Source: Metallyticus violacea (Eukaryota > Arthropoda > Insecta > Mantodea > Metallyticidae). Taken from it: a DNA stretch of 64,000 nucleotides. Made by a program: the position numbers and the translations under genes. The stretch's first letter is position 1; the number at the start of each line of letters is the position of its first letter. A model generated the notes under the pieces. That model did not search any database and had not been told where the DNA came from. It saw only the letters and a program-made list of their open reading frames with translations. The stretch is from NCBI GenBank assembly GCA_030762175.1, contig JAUJEO010000019.1, positions 6,578,001 through 6,642,000 of the forward strand, read 5' to 3'. Shown piece by piece: positions 23,917 through 36,800 of the stretch.

Positions 23917-26413
23917 TTGGAAACTTCGTTAGAATCACTTTTTTTCTGTTCTTATTTAAGATTACTGGTTCTCTTTCATTATACTAGTTTGATAGCCTCA
24001 GACAAGCATATTATGCGCAAAGAATCTCGAAAAGAAAAAAATTTTTTTTCGAAGTTTGGAAACTTCCTTAGAATCACTTTTTTTCCATTCTTATTTGAGA
24101 TAACTTGTTCTCTTTCATTATTCTAGTTTGATAGCCTTAGACAAGCATATTATGCGCAAAGAATCTCGAAAAGAAAAAAATTTTTTTTAAGAAGTTTGGA
24201 AACTTCGTTAGAATCACTTTTTTTCCGTTCTTATTTAAGATAACTTGTTCTCTTTCATTATGCTAGTTTGATAGCCTTAGACAAGCATATTATGCGCAAA
24301 GAATCTCGAAAAGAAAAAATTTTTTTTTCGAAGTTTGGAAACTTCGTTATAATCACTTTTTTTCCGTTCTTATTTTAGATAACTGGTTCTCTTTCATTAT
24401 ACTAGTTTGATAGTCTCAGAAAAGCATATTATGCGCAAAGAATCTAGAAAAGAAAAAAATTTTTTTTCGAAGATTGGAAACCTCGTTAGAATCACTTTTT
24501 TTCCGTTCTTATTTGAGATAACTTGTTCTCTTTTATTATACCTGTTTGATAGCCTTAGACAAGCATATTATGCGCAAAGAATCTCGAAAAGAAAAAAAAT
24601 TTTTTTCGAAGTTTGGAAACTTCGTTAGATTCACTTTTTTTCTGTTCTTATTTAAGATTACTGGTTCTCTTTCATTATACTAGTTTGATAGCCTCAGACA
24701 AGCATATTATGCGCAAAGAATCTCGAAAAGAAAAAAAATTTTTTTCGAAGTTTGGAAACTTCCTTAGAATCACTTTTTTTCCATTCTTATTTGAGATAAC
24801 TTGTTCTCTTTCATTATTCTAGTTTGATAGCCTTAGACAAGCATATTATGCGCAAAGAATCTCGAAAAGAAAAAAATTTTTTTTAAGAAGTTTGGAAACT
24901 TCGTTAGAATCACTTTTTTTCCGTTCTTATTTAAGATAACTTGTTCTCTTTCATTATACTAGTTTGATAGCCTTAGACAAGCATATTATGCGCAAAGAAT
25001 CTCGAAAAGAAAAAAATTTTTTTTCGAAGTTTGGAAACTTCGTTATAATCACTTTTTTTCCGTTCTTATTTGAAATAACTGGTTCTCTTTCATTATACTA
25101 GTTTGATAGTCTCAGAAAAGCATATTATGCGCAAAGAATCTAGAAAAGAAAAAAATTTTTTTTCGAAGATTGGAAACCTCGTTAGAATCACTTTTTTTCC
25201 GTCCTTATTTGAGATAACTGGTTCTCTTTCATTATACTAGTTTGATAGCCTCAGACAAGCATATTATGCGCAAAGAATCTCGAAAAGAAAAAAATTTTTT
25301 TTTGAAGTTTGGAAACTTCCTTAGAATCACTTTTTTTCCATTCTTATTTGAGATAACTTGTTCTCTTTCATTATACTAGTTTGATAGCCTTAGACAAGCA
25401 TATTATGCGCAAAGAATCTCGAAAAGAAAAAAATTTTTTTTCGAAGTTTGGAAACTTCGTTAGAATCACTTTTTTTCCGTTCTTATTTAAGATTACTGGT
25501 TCTCTTTCATTATACTAGTTTGATAGCCTCAGACAAGCATATTATGCGCAAAGAATCTCGAAAAGAAAAAAATTTTTTTTCGAAGTTTGGAAACTTCCTT
25601 AGAATCACTTTTTTTCCATTCTTATTTGAGATAACTTGTTCTCTTTCATTATACTTGTTTGATAGCCCTAGACAAGCATATTGCAAAGAATCTCGAAAAG
25701 AAAAAAATTTTTTTTCGAAGTTTGGAAACTTCGTTATAATCACTTTTTTCCGTTCTTATTTAAGATTACTGGTTCTCTTTCACTATACTAGTTTGATAGC
25801 CTCAGACAAGCATATTATGCCCAAAGAATCTCGAAAAGAAAAAAATTTTTTTTCGAAGTTTGGAAACTTCGTTAGAATCACTTTTTTTCCGATCTTATTT
25901 GAGATAACTTGTTCTCTTTCATTATACTAGTTTGATAGCCTTAGACAAGCATATTATGCGCAAAGAATCTCGAAAAGAAAAATTTTTTTTTTCGAAGTTA
26001 GGAAACTTCGTTAGAATCACTTTTTTTCCGTTCTTATTTAAGATTACTGGTTCTCTTTCATTATACTAGTTTGATAGCCTCAGACAAGCATATTTTGCGC
26101 AAAGAATCTCGAAAAGATTAAAATTTTATTTCGAAGTTTGGAAACTTCGTTAGAATCACTTTTTTTCCGTTCTTATTTGAGATAACTGGTTCTCTTTCAT
26201 TATACTAGTTTGATAGCCTCAGACAAGCATATTATGCGCAAAGAATCTCGAAAAGAAAAAAATTTTTTTTCGAAGTTTGGAAACTTCCTTAGAATCACTT
26301 TTTTTCCATTCTTATTTGAGATAACTTGTTCTCTTTCATTATACTAGTTTGATAGCCTTAGACAAGCATATTATGCGCAAAGAATCTCGAAAAGAAAAAA
26401 ATTTTTTTTCGAA
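23917..26413 (+). repeat. 2497-bp tandem duplication, right copy (18 monomers)
   Basis: Same order as 21420-23916. Private changes include gattcacttt near 24630, tatacctgtttg near 24540, atgcccaaag near 25820 and an A5T10 block near 25982. After 26413 the expected ctgttc monomer is replaced by a cgttataatc/aagataac monomer, which marks the end of the duplicated unit. Confidence 0.88.
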
Positions 26414-29400
26414 GTTTGGAAACTTCGTTATAATCACTTTTTTTCCGTTCTTATTTAAGATAACTTGTTCTCTTTCATTATACTAGTTTGATAGCCTCAG
26501 ACAAGCATATTATGCGCAAAGAATCTCGAAAAGAAAAAAATTTTTTTTCGAAGTTTGGAAACTTCGTTAGAATCACTTTTTTTCCGTTCTTATTTGAGAT
26601 AACTTGTTCTCTTTCATTATACTAGTTTGATAGCCTTAGACAAGCATATTATTCGCAAAGAATCTCGAAAAGAAAAAAAATTTTTTTCGAAGTTTGGAAA
26701 CTTCGTTAGAATCACTTTTTTTCCGTTCTTATTTAAGATTACTGGTTCTCTTTCAATATACTAGTTTGATAGCCTCAGACAAGCATATTATGCGCAAAGA
26801 ATCTCGAAAAGAAAAAAATTTTATTTCGAAGTTTGGAAACTTCGTTAGAATCACTTTTTTTCCGTTCTTATTTGAGATAACTGGTTCTCTTTCATTATAC
26901 TAGTTTGATAGCCTCAGAAAAGCATATTATGCGCAAAGAATCTCTAAAAGAAAAAATTTTTTTTTCGAAGTTTGGAAACTTCGTTAGAATCACTTTTTTT
27001 CCGTTCTTATTTGAGATAACTGGTTCTCTTTCATTATACTAGTTTGATAGCCTCAGAAAAGCATAGGTATGCGCAAAGAATCTCGAAAAGAAAAAAATTT
27101 TTTTTCGAAGTTTGGAAACTTCGTTAGAATCACTTTTTTTCCGTTCTTATTTGAGATAACTGGTTCTCTTTCATTATACTAGTTTGATAGCCTCAGACAA
27201 GCATATTATGCGCAAAGAATCTCGAAAAGAAAAAAATTTTTTTTCGAAGTTTGGAAACTTCGTTATAATCACTTTTTTTCCGTTCTTATTTGAGATAACT
27301 TGTTCTCTTTCATTATACTTGTTTGATAGTCTTAGACAAGCATATTATGCGCAAAGAATCTCGAAAAGAAAAAAAAATTTTTTCGAAGTTTGGAAACTGC
27401 GTTAGAATCACTTTTTTTCCGTTCTTGTTCAAGATTACTGGTTCTCTTTCATTATACTAGTTTGATAGCCTCAGACAAGCATATTATGCGCAAAGAATTC
27501 TCGAAAAGAAAAAAATTTTATTTCGAAGTTTGGAAACTTCGTTAGAATCACTTTTTTTACGTTCTTATTTGAGATAACTGGTTCTCTTTCATTATACTAG
27601 TTTGATAGCCTCAGAAATGCATATTATGCGCAAAGAATCTCTAAAAGAAAAAATTTTTTTTTCGAAGTTTGGAAACTTCATTAGAATCACTTTTTTTCCG
27701 TTCTTATTTGAAATAACTGGTTCTCTTTCATTATACTAGTTTGATAGCCTCAGAAAAGCATAGGTATGCCCAAAGAATCTCGAAAAGAAAAAAAATTTTT
27801 TTCGAAGTTTGGAAACTTCGTTAGAATCACTTTTTTTCCGTTCTTATTTGAGATAACTGGTTCTCTTTCATTATACTAGTTTGATAGCCTCAGACAAGCA
27901 TATTATGCGCAAAGAATCTCGAAAAGAAAAAAAATTTTTTTCGAAGTTTGGAAACTTCCTTAGAATCACTTTTTTTCCATTCTTATTTGATATAACTTGT
28001 TCTCTTTTATTATACTTGTTTGATAGCCTTAGACAAGCATATTATGCGCAAAGAATCTCGAAAATAAAAAACTTTTTTTTCGAAGTTTGGAAACTTCGTT
28101 AGAATCACTTTTTTTCCGTTCTTATTTAAGATTACTGGTTCTCTTTCATTATACTAGTTTGATAGCCTCAGACAAGCATATTATGCGCAAAGAATCTCGA
28201 AAAGAAAAAAATTTTTTTTCGAAGTTTGGAAATTTCGTTAGAATCACTTTTTTTCCGTTCTTATTTGAGATAACTGGTTCTCTTTCATTATACTAGTTTG
28301 ATAGCCTCAGACAAGCATATTATGCGCAAAGAATCTCGAAAAGAAAAAAATTTTTTTTCGAAGTTTGGAAACTTCCTTAGAATCACTTTTTTTCCATTCT
28401 TATTTGAGATAACTTGTTCTCTTTCATTATACTTGTTGGATAGCCTTAGACAAGCATATTATGCGCAAAGAATCTCGAAAAGAAAAAAATTTTTTTTCGA
28501 AGTTTGGAAACTTCGTCAGAATCACTTTTTTTCCGTTCTTATTTAAGATTACTGGTTCTCTTTCATTATACTAGTTTGATAGCCTCAGACAAGCATATTA
28601 TGCGCAAAGAATCTCGAAAAGAAAAAAATTTTTTTTCGAAGTTTGGAAACTTCGTTAGAATCACTTTTTTTCCGTTCTTATTTGAGATAACTTGTTCTCT
28701 TTCATTATACTAGTTTGATAGCCTTAGACAAGCATATTATTCGCAAAGAATCTCGAAAAGAAAAAAATTTTATTTCGAAGTTTGGAAACTTCGTTAGAAT
28801 CACTTTTTTTCTGTTCTTATTTAAGATTACTGGTTCTCTTTCATTATACTAGTTTGATAGCCTCAGACAAGCATATTATGCGCAAAGAATCTCGAAAAGA
28901 AAAAAATTTTATTTCGAAGTTTGGAAACTTCGTTAGAATCACTTTTTTTCCGTTCTTATTTGAGATAACTGGTTCTCTTTCATTATACTAGTTTGATAGC
29001 CTCAGAAAAGCATATTATGCGCAAAGAATCTCTAAAAGAAAAAATTTTTTTTTCGAAGTTTGGAAACTTCGTTAGAATCACTTTTTTTCCGTTCTTATTT
29101 GAGATAACTGGTTCTCTTTCATTATACTAGTTTGATAGCCTCAGAAAAGCATAGGTATGCGCAAAGAATCTCGAAAAGAAAAAAATTTTTTTTCGAAGTT
29201 TGGAAACTTCGTTAGAATCACTTTTTTTCCGTTCTTATTTGAGATAACTGGTTCTCTTTCATTATACTAGTTTGATAGCCTCAGACAAGCATATTATGCG
29301 CAAAGAATCTCGAAAAGAAAAAAATTTTTTTTCGAAGTTTGGAAACTTCCTTAGAATCATTTTTTTTCCATTCTTATTTGAGATAACTTGTTCTCTTTCA

Positions 29401-30799
29401 TTATACTTGTTTGATAGCCTTAGACAAGCATATTATGCGCAAAGAATCTCAAAAGAAAAAAATTTTTTTTCGAAGTTTGGAAACTTCGTTAGAATCACTT
29501 TTTTTCCGTTCTTATTTGAGATAACTGGTTTTTTTTCATTATACTAGTTTGATAGCCTCAGACAAGCATATTATGCGCAAAGAATCTCGAAAAGAAAAAA
29601 ATTTTTTTTCGAAGTTTGGAAACTTCCTTAGAATCACTTTTTTTCCATTCTTATTTGAGATAACTTGTTCTCTTTCATTATTCTAGTTTGATAGCTTTAG
29701 ACAAGCATATTATGCGCAAAGAATCTCGAAAAGAAAAAAATTTTTTTTAAGAAGTTTGGAAACTTCGTTAGAATCACTTTTTTTCCGTTCTTATTTGAGA
29801 TAACTTGTTCTCTTTCATTATACTAGTTTGATACCCTTAGACAAGCATATTATGCGCAAAGAATCTCGAAAAGAAAAAAATTTTTTTTCGAAGTTTGGAA
29901 ACTTCCTTAGAATCACTTTTTTTCCATTCTTATTTGAGATAACTTGTTCTCTTTCATTATACTAGTTTGATAGCCTTAGACAAGCATATTATGCGCAAAG
30001 AATCTCGAAAAGAAAAAAATTTTTTTTCGAAGTTTGGAAACTTCGTTATAATCACTTTTTTTCCGTTCTTATTTAAGATAACTTATTCTCTTTCATTATA
30101 CTAGTTTGATAGCCTCAGACAAGCATATTATGCGCAAAGAATCTCGAAAAGAAAAAAATTTTTTTTCGAAGTTTGGAAACTTCCTTAGAATCACTTTTTT
30201 TCCGTTCTTATTTGAGATAACTTGTTCTCTTTCATTATACTTGTTTGATAGCCTTAGACAAGCATATTATGCGCAAAGAATCTCGAAAAGAAAAAATTTT
30301 TTTTTCCAAGTTAGGAAACTTCGTTAGAATCACTTTTTTCCGTTCTTATTTAAGATTACTGGTTCTCTTTCATTATACTAGTTTGATAGCCTCAGACAAG
30401 CATATTTTGCGCAAAGAATCTCGAAAAGATTAAAATGTTATTTCGAAGTTTGGAAACTTCGTTAGAATCACTTTTTTTCCCTTCTTTTTTGAGATAACTG
30501 GTTCTCTTTCATTATACTAGTTTGATAGCCTCAGACAAGCATATTATGCGCAAAGAATCTCGAAAAGAAAAAATTTTTTTTTCGAAGTTTGGAAACTTCC
30601 TTAGAATCACTTTTTTTCCATTCTTATTTGAGATAACTTGTTCTCTTTCATTATACTAGTTTGATAGCCTTAGACAAGCATATTATGCGCAAAGAATCTC
30701 GAAAAGAAAAAAATTTTTTTTCGAAGTTTGGAAACTTCGTTAGAATCACTTTTTTTCCGTTCTTATTTAAGATAACTTGTTCTCTTTCATTATACTAGT
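26414..30799 (+). repeat. Mixed satellite block
   Basis: No simple tandem unit is visible; pieces of other blocks are re-used. It includes GG-loop palindromes at 27061, 27758 and 29149, a monomer with cagaaatgc (27611) found again at 37202, a 1-bp insertion (gaattctcg, about 27497), a monomer with the G of ctcgaaaag lost (about 29449), and a tttgagataactggttttttttc change near 29530. Part of it (about 27500-28100) matches 37090-37690 at an offset of 9591. Confidence 0.8.
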
Positions 30800-32156
30800 T
30801 TGATAGCCTTAGACAAGCATATTATGCGCAAAGAATCTCGAAAAGAAAAAAATTTTTTTTCGAAGTTTGGAAACTTCCTTAGAATCACTTTTTTTCCATT
30901 CTTATTTGAGATAACTTGTTCTCTTTCATTATACTTGTTTGATAGCCTTAGACAAGCATATTATGCGCAAAGAATCTCGAAAAGAAAAAAATTTTTTTTC
31001 GAAGTTTGGAAACTTCGTTAGAATCACTTTTTTTCCGTTCTTATTTGAGATAACTGGTTCTCTTTCATTATACTAGTTTGATAGTCTCAGAAAAGCATAT
31101 TATGCGCAAAGAATCTAGAAAAGAAAAAAATTTTTTTTCGAAGATTGGAAACCTCGTTAGAATCACTTTTTTTCCGTTCTTATTTGAGATAACTGGTTCT
31201 CTTTCATTATACTAGTTTGATAGCCTCAGCAAGCATATTATGCGCAAAGAATCTCGAAAAGAAAAAAATTTTTTTTGAAGTTTGGAAACTTCCTTAGAAT
31301 CACTTTTTTTCCATTCTTATTTGAGATAACTTGTTCTCTTTCATTATACTAGTTTGATAGCCTTAGACAAGCATATTATGCGCAAAGAATCTCGAAAAGA
31401 AAAAAATTTTTTTTCGAAGTTTGGAAACTTCCTTAGAATCACTTTTTTTCCATTCTTATTTGAGATAACTTGTTCTCTTTCATTATACTTGTTTGATAGC
31501 CTTAGACAAGCATATTATGCGCAAAGAATCTCGAAAAGAAAAAAATTTTTTTTCGAAGTTTGGAAACTTCGTTAGAATCACTTTTTTTCCGTTCTTATTT
31601 GAGATAACTGGTTCTCTTTCATTATACTAGTTTGATAGCCTCAGACAAGCATATTATGCGCAAAGAATCTCGAAAAGAAAAAAATTTTTTTTCGAAGTTT
31701 GGAAACTTCCTTAGAATCACTTTTTTTCCATTCTTATTTGAGATAACTTGTTCTCTTTCATTATACTTGTTTGATAGCCTTAGACAAGCATATTATGCGC
31801 AAAGAATCTCGAAAAGAAAAAAATTTTTTTTCGAAGTTTGGAAACTTCGTTATAATCACTTTTTTCCGTTCTTATTTAAGATTACTGGTTCTCTTTCATT
31901 ATACTAGTTTGATAGCCTCAGACAAGCATATTATGCGCAAAGAATCTCGAAAAGAAAAAAAATTTTTTTCGAAGTTTGGAAACTTCCTTAGAATCACTTT
32001 TTTTCCATTCTTATTTGAGATAACTTGTTCTCTTTCATTATACTTGTTTGATAGCCTTAGACAAGCATATTATGCACAAATATTCTCGAAAAGAAAAAAA
32101 ATTTTTTTCGAAGTTTGGAAACTTCGTTAGAATCACTTTTTTTCCGTTCTTATTTG
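30800..32156 (+). repeat. Satellite block related to 11360-12470
   Basis: Follows 11360-12470 in monomer order to about 31910. It then moves directly into a ccattc/tacttg monomer and the acaaatattc marker at 32076, one monomer earlier than the 12193-12830 series, so a monomer was lost or gained at that junction. Confidence 0.78.
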
Positions 32157-33131
32157 AGATAACTGGTTCTCTTTCATTATACTAGTTTGATAGCCTCAGA
32201 AAAGCATATTATGCGCAAAGAATCTAGAAAAGAAAAAAATTTTTTTTCGAAGATTGGAAACCTCGTTAGAATCACTTTTTTTCCGTTCTTATTTGAGATA
32301 ACTGGTTCTCTTTCATTATACTAGTTTGATAGCCTCAGACAAGCATATTATGCGCAAATAATCTGGAAAAGAAAAAAATTTTTTTTCGAAGTTTGGAAAC
32401 TTCCTTAGAATCACTTTTTTTCCATTCTTATTTGAGATAACTTGTTCTCTTTCATTATACTAGTTTGATAGCCTTAGACAAGCATATTATGCGCAAAGAA
32501 TCTCGAAAAGAAAAAAAATTTTTTTAAGAAGTTTGGAAACTTCGTTAGAATCACTTTTTTTCCGTTCTTATTTAAGATAACTTGTTCTCTTTCATTATAC
32601 TAATTTGATAGCCTTAGACAAGCATATTATGCGCAAAGAATCTCGAAAAGAAAAAAATTTTTTTTCGAAGTTTGGAAACTTCGTTAGAATCACTTTTTTT
32701 CCGTTCTTATTTGAGATAACTGGTTCTCTTTCATTATACTAGTTTGATAGCCTCAGACAAGCATATTATGCGCAAAGAATCTCGAAAAGAAAAAAAAATT
32801 ATTTCGAAGTTTGGAAACTTCCTTAGAATCACTTTTTTTCCATTCTTATTTGAGATAACTTGTTCTCTTTCATTATACTTGTTTGATAGCCTTAGACAAG
32901 CATATTATGCGCAAAGAATCTCGAAAAGAAAAAAATTTTTTTTCGAAGTTTGGAAACTTCGTTAGAATCACTTTTTTTCCGTTCTTATTTGAGATAACTG
33001 GTTCTCTTTCATTATACTAGTTTGATAGCCTCAGAAAAGCATAGGTATGCCCAAAGAATCTCGAAAAGAAAAAAAATTTTTTTCGAAGTTTGGAAACTTC
33101 GTTAGAATCACTTTTTTTCCGTTCTTATTTC
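32157..33131 (+). repeat. 975-bp tandem duplication, left copy (7 monomers)
   Basis: Seven monomers: ctagaaaag/gattgg, ctggaaaag, aagaag, tactaa, the A9TTATTT block monomer, its ccgttc partner, and the GG-loop palindrome at 33039. The unit ends with tatttcagat, a rare c at 33131 that recurs at 34106, whereas the base before the first copy is the usual g at 32156. This places the exchange point within one or a few bases of these sites. Confidence 0.88.
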
Positions 33132-34106
33132 AGATAACTGGTTCTCTTTCATTATACTAGTTTGATAGCCTCAGAAAAGCATATTATGCGCAAAGAATCT
33201 AGAAAAGAAAAAAATTTTTTTTCGAAGATTGGAAACCTCGTTAGAATCACTTTTTTTCCGTTCTTATTTGAGATAACTGGTTCTCTTTCATTATACTAGT
33301 TTGATAGCCTCAGACAAGCATATTATGCGCAAATAATCTGGAAAAGAAAAAAATTTTTTTTCGAAGTTTGGAAACTTCCTTAGAATCACTTTTTTTCCAT
33401 TCTTATTTGAGATAACTTGTTCTCTTTCATTATACTAGTTTGATAGCCTTAGACAAGCATATTATGCGCAAAGAATCTCGAAAAGAAAAAAAATTTTTTT
33501 AAGAAGTTTGGAAACTTCGTTAGAATCACTTTTTTTCCGTTCTTATTTAAGATAACTTGTTCTCTTTCATTATACTAATTTGATAGCCTTAGACAAGCAT
33601 ATTATGCGCAAAGAATCTCGAAAAGAAAAAAATTTTTTTTCGAAGTTTGGAAACTTCGTTAGAATCACTTTTTTTCCGTTCTTATTTGAGATAACTGGTT
33701 CTCTTTCATTATACTAGTTTGATAGCCTCAGACAAGCATATTATGCGCAAAGAATCTCGAAAAGAAAAAAAAATTATTTCGAAGTTTGGAAACTTCCTTA
33801 GAATCACTTTTTTTCCATTCTTATTTGAGATAACTTGTTCTCTTTCATTATACTTGTTTGATAGCCTTAGACAAGCATATTATGCGCAAAGAATCTCGAA
33901 AAGAAAAAAATTTTTTTTCGAAGTTTGGAAACTTCGTTAGAATCACTTTTTTTCCGTTCTTATTTGAGATAACTGGTTCTCTTTCATTATACTAGTTTGA
34001 TAGCCTCAGAAAAGCATAGGTATGCCCAAAGAATCTCGAAAAGAAAAAAAATTTTTTTCGAAGTTTGGAAACTTCGTTAGAATCACTTTTTTTCCGTTCT
34101 TATTTC
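33132..34106 (+). repeat. 975-bp tandem duplication, right copy (7 monomers)
   Basis: By line reading this copy shows no difference from 32157-33131, including the unusual A9TTATTT tract (near 33770) and the GG-loop palindrome at 34014. Related series with a single copy occur near 38270-39430, so the duplication is local and recent. Confidence 0.88.
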
Positions 34107-34136
34107 AGATAACTGGTTCTCTTTCATTATACTAGT

Positions 34137-36800
34137 TTGATAGCCTCAGACAAGCATATTATGCGCAAAGAATCTCGAAAAGAAAAAATTTTTTTTTCGA
34201 AGTTTGGAAACTTCCTTAGAATCACTTTTTTTCCATTCTTATTTGATATAACTTGTTCTCTTTTATTATACTTGTTTGATAGCCTTAGACAAGCATATTA
34301 TGCGCAAAGAATCTCGAAAAGAAAAAAATTTTTTTTCGAAGTTTGGAAACTTCGTTAGAATCACTTTTTTTCTGTTCTTATTTAAGATTACTGGTTCTCT
34401 TTCATTATACTAGTTTGATAGCCTCAGACAAGCATATTATGCGCAAAGAATCTCGAAAAGAAAAAAATTTTTTTTCGAAGTTTGGAAACTTCCTTAGAAT
34501 CACTTTTTTTCCATTCTTATTTGAGATAACTTGTTCTCTTTCATTATTCTAGTTTGATAGCCTTAGACAAGCATATTATGCGCAAAGAATCTCGAAAAGA
34601 AAAAAATTTTTTTTAAGAAGTTTGGAAACTTCGTTAGAATCACTTTTTTTCCGTTCTTATTTAAGATAACTTGTTCTCTTTCATTATACTAGTTTGATAG
34701 CCTTAGACAAGCATATTATGCGCAAAGAATCTCGAAAAGAAAAAAATTTTTTTTCGAAGTTTGGAAACTTCGTTATAATCACTTTTTTTCCGTTCTTATT
34801 TGAGATAACTGGTTCTCTTTCATTATACTAGTTTGATAGTCTCAGAAAAGCATATTATGCGCAAAGAATCTAGAAAAGAAAAAAATTTTTTTTCGAAGAT
34901 TGGAAACCTCGTTAGAATCACTTTTTTTCCGTTCTTATTTGAGATAACTTGTTCTCTTTTATTATACTTGTTTGATAGCCTTAGACAAGCATATTATGCG
35001 CAAAGAATCTCGAAAAGAAAAAAAATTTTTTTTCGAAGTTTGGAAACTTCGTTAGAATCACTTTTTTTCTGTTCTTATTTAAGATTACTGGTTCTCTTTC
35101 ATTATACTAGTTTGATAGCCTCAGAAGGGCATATTATGCGCAAAGAATCTCGAAAAGAAAAAAATTTTTTTTCGAAGTTTGGAAACTTCCTTAGAATCAC
35201 TTTTTTTCCATTCTTATTTGAGATAACTTGTTCTCTTTCATTATTCTAGTTTGATAGCCTTAGACAAGCATATTATGCGCAAAGAATCTCGAAAAGAAAA
35301 ATATTTTTTTTAAGAAGTTTGGAAACTTCGTTAGAATCACTTTTTTTCCGTTCTTATTTAAGATAACTTGTTCTCTTTCATTATACTAGTTTGATAGCCT
35401 TAGACAAGCATATTATGCGTAAAGAATCTCGAAAAGAAAAAAATTTTTTTTCGAAGTTTGGAAACTTCGTTATAATCACTTTTTTTCCGTTCTTATTTAA
35501 GATAACTGGTTCTCTTTCATTATACTAGTTTGATAGTCTCAGAAAAGCATATTATGCGCAAAGAATCTAGAAAAGAAAAAAATTTTTTTTCGAAGATTGG
35601 AAACCTCGTTAGAATCACTTTTTTTCCGTCCTTATTTGAGATAACTGGTTCTCTTTCATTATACTAGTTTGATAGCCTCAGACAAGCATATTATGCGCAA
35701 AGAATCTCGAAAAGAAAAAAATTTTTTTTCGAAGTTTGGAAACTTCCTTAGAATCACTTTTTTTCCATTCTTATTTGAGATAACTTGTTCTCTTTCATTA
35801 TACTAGTTTGATAGCCTTAGACAAGCATATTATGCGCAAAGAATCTCGAAAAGAAAAAAATTTTTTTTCGAAGTTTGGAAACTTCGTTAGAATCACTTTT
35901 TTTCCGTTCTTATTTAAGATTACTGGTTCTCTTTCATTATACTAGTTTGATAGCCTCAGACAAGCATATTATGCGCAAAGAATCTCGAAAAGAAAAAAAT
36001 TTTTTTTCGAAGTTTGGAAACTTCCTTAGAATCACTTTTTTTCCATTCTTATTTGAGATAACTTGTTCTCTTTCATTATACTTGTTTGATAGCCTTAGAC
36101 AAGCATATTGCAAAGAATCTCGAAAAGAAAAAAATTTTTTTTCGAAGTTTGGAAACTTCGTTATAATCACTTTTTTCCGTTCTTATTTAAGATTATTGGT
36201 TCTCTTTCACTATACTAGTTTGATAGCCTCAGACAAGCATATTATGCGCAAAGAATCTCGAAAAGAAAAAAATTTTTTTTCGAAGTTTGGAAACTTCGTT
36301 AGAATCACTTTTTTTCCGTTCTTATTTGAGATAACTTGTTCTCTTTCATTATACTAGTTTGATAGCCTTAGACAAGCATATTATGCGCAAAGAATCTCGA
36401 AAAGAAAAAATTTTTTTTTCGAAGTTAGGAAACTTCGTTAGAATCACTTTTTTTCCGTTCTTATTTAAGATTACTGGTTCTCTTTCATTATACTAGTTTG
36501 ATAGCCTCAGACAAGCATATTTTGCGCAAAGAATCTCGAAAAGATTAAAATTTTATTTCGAAGTTTGGAAACTTCGTTAGAATCACTTTTTTTCCGTTCT
36601 TATTTGAGATAACTGGTTCTCTTTCATTATACTAGTTTGATAGCCTCAGACAAGCATATTATGCGCAAAGAATCTCGAAAAGAAAAAAATTTTTTTTCGA
36701 AGTTTGGAAACTTCCTTAGAATCACTTTTTTTCCATTCTTATTTGAGATAACTTGTTCTCTTTCATTATACTAGTTTGATAGCCTTAGACAAGCATATTA
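34137..36800 (+). repeat. Segment duplicated at 39557-42220 (offset 5420), left copy
   Basis: Shared rare variants at constant offset: cagaagggc (near 35125 and 40545), aaaatattttttt (near 35299 and 40719), gcgtaaag (near 35419 and 40839), and an A8T8 block that is one base longer than usual (near 35030 and 40450). A handful of substitutions separate the copies. It includes the 135-bp monomer series at 35875. Confidence 0.87.
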
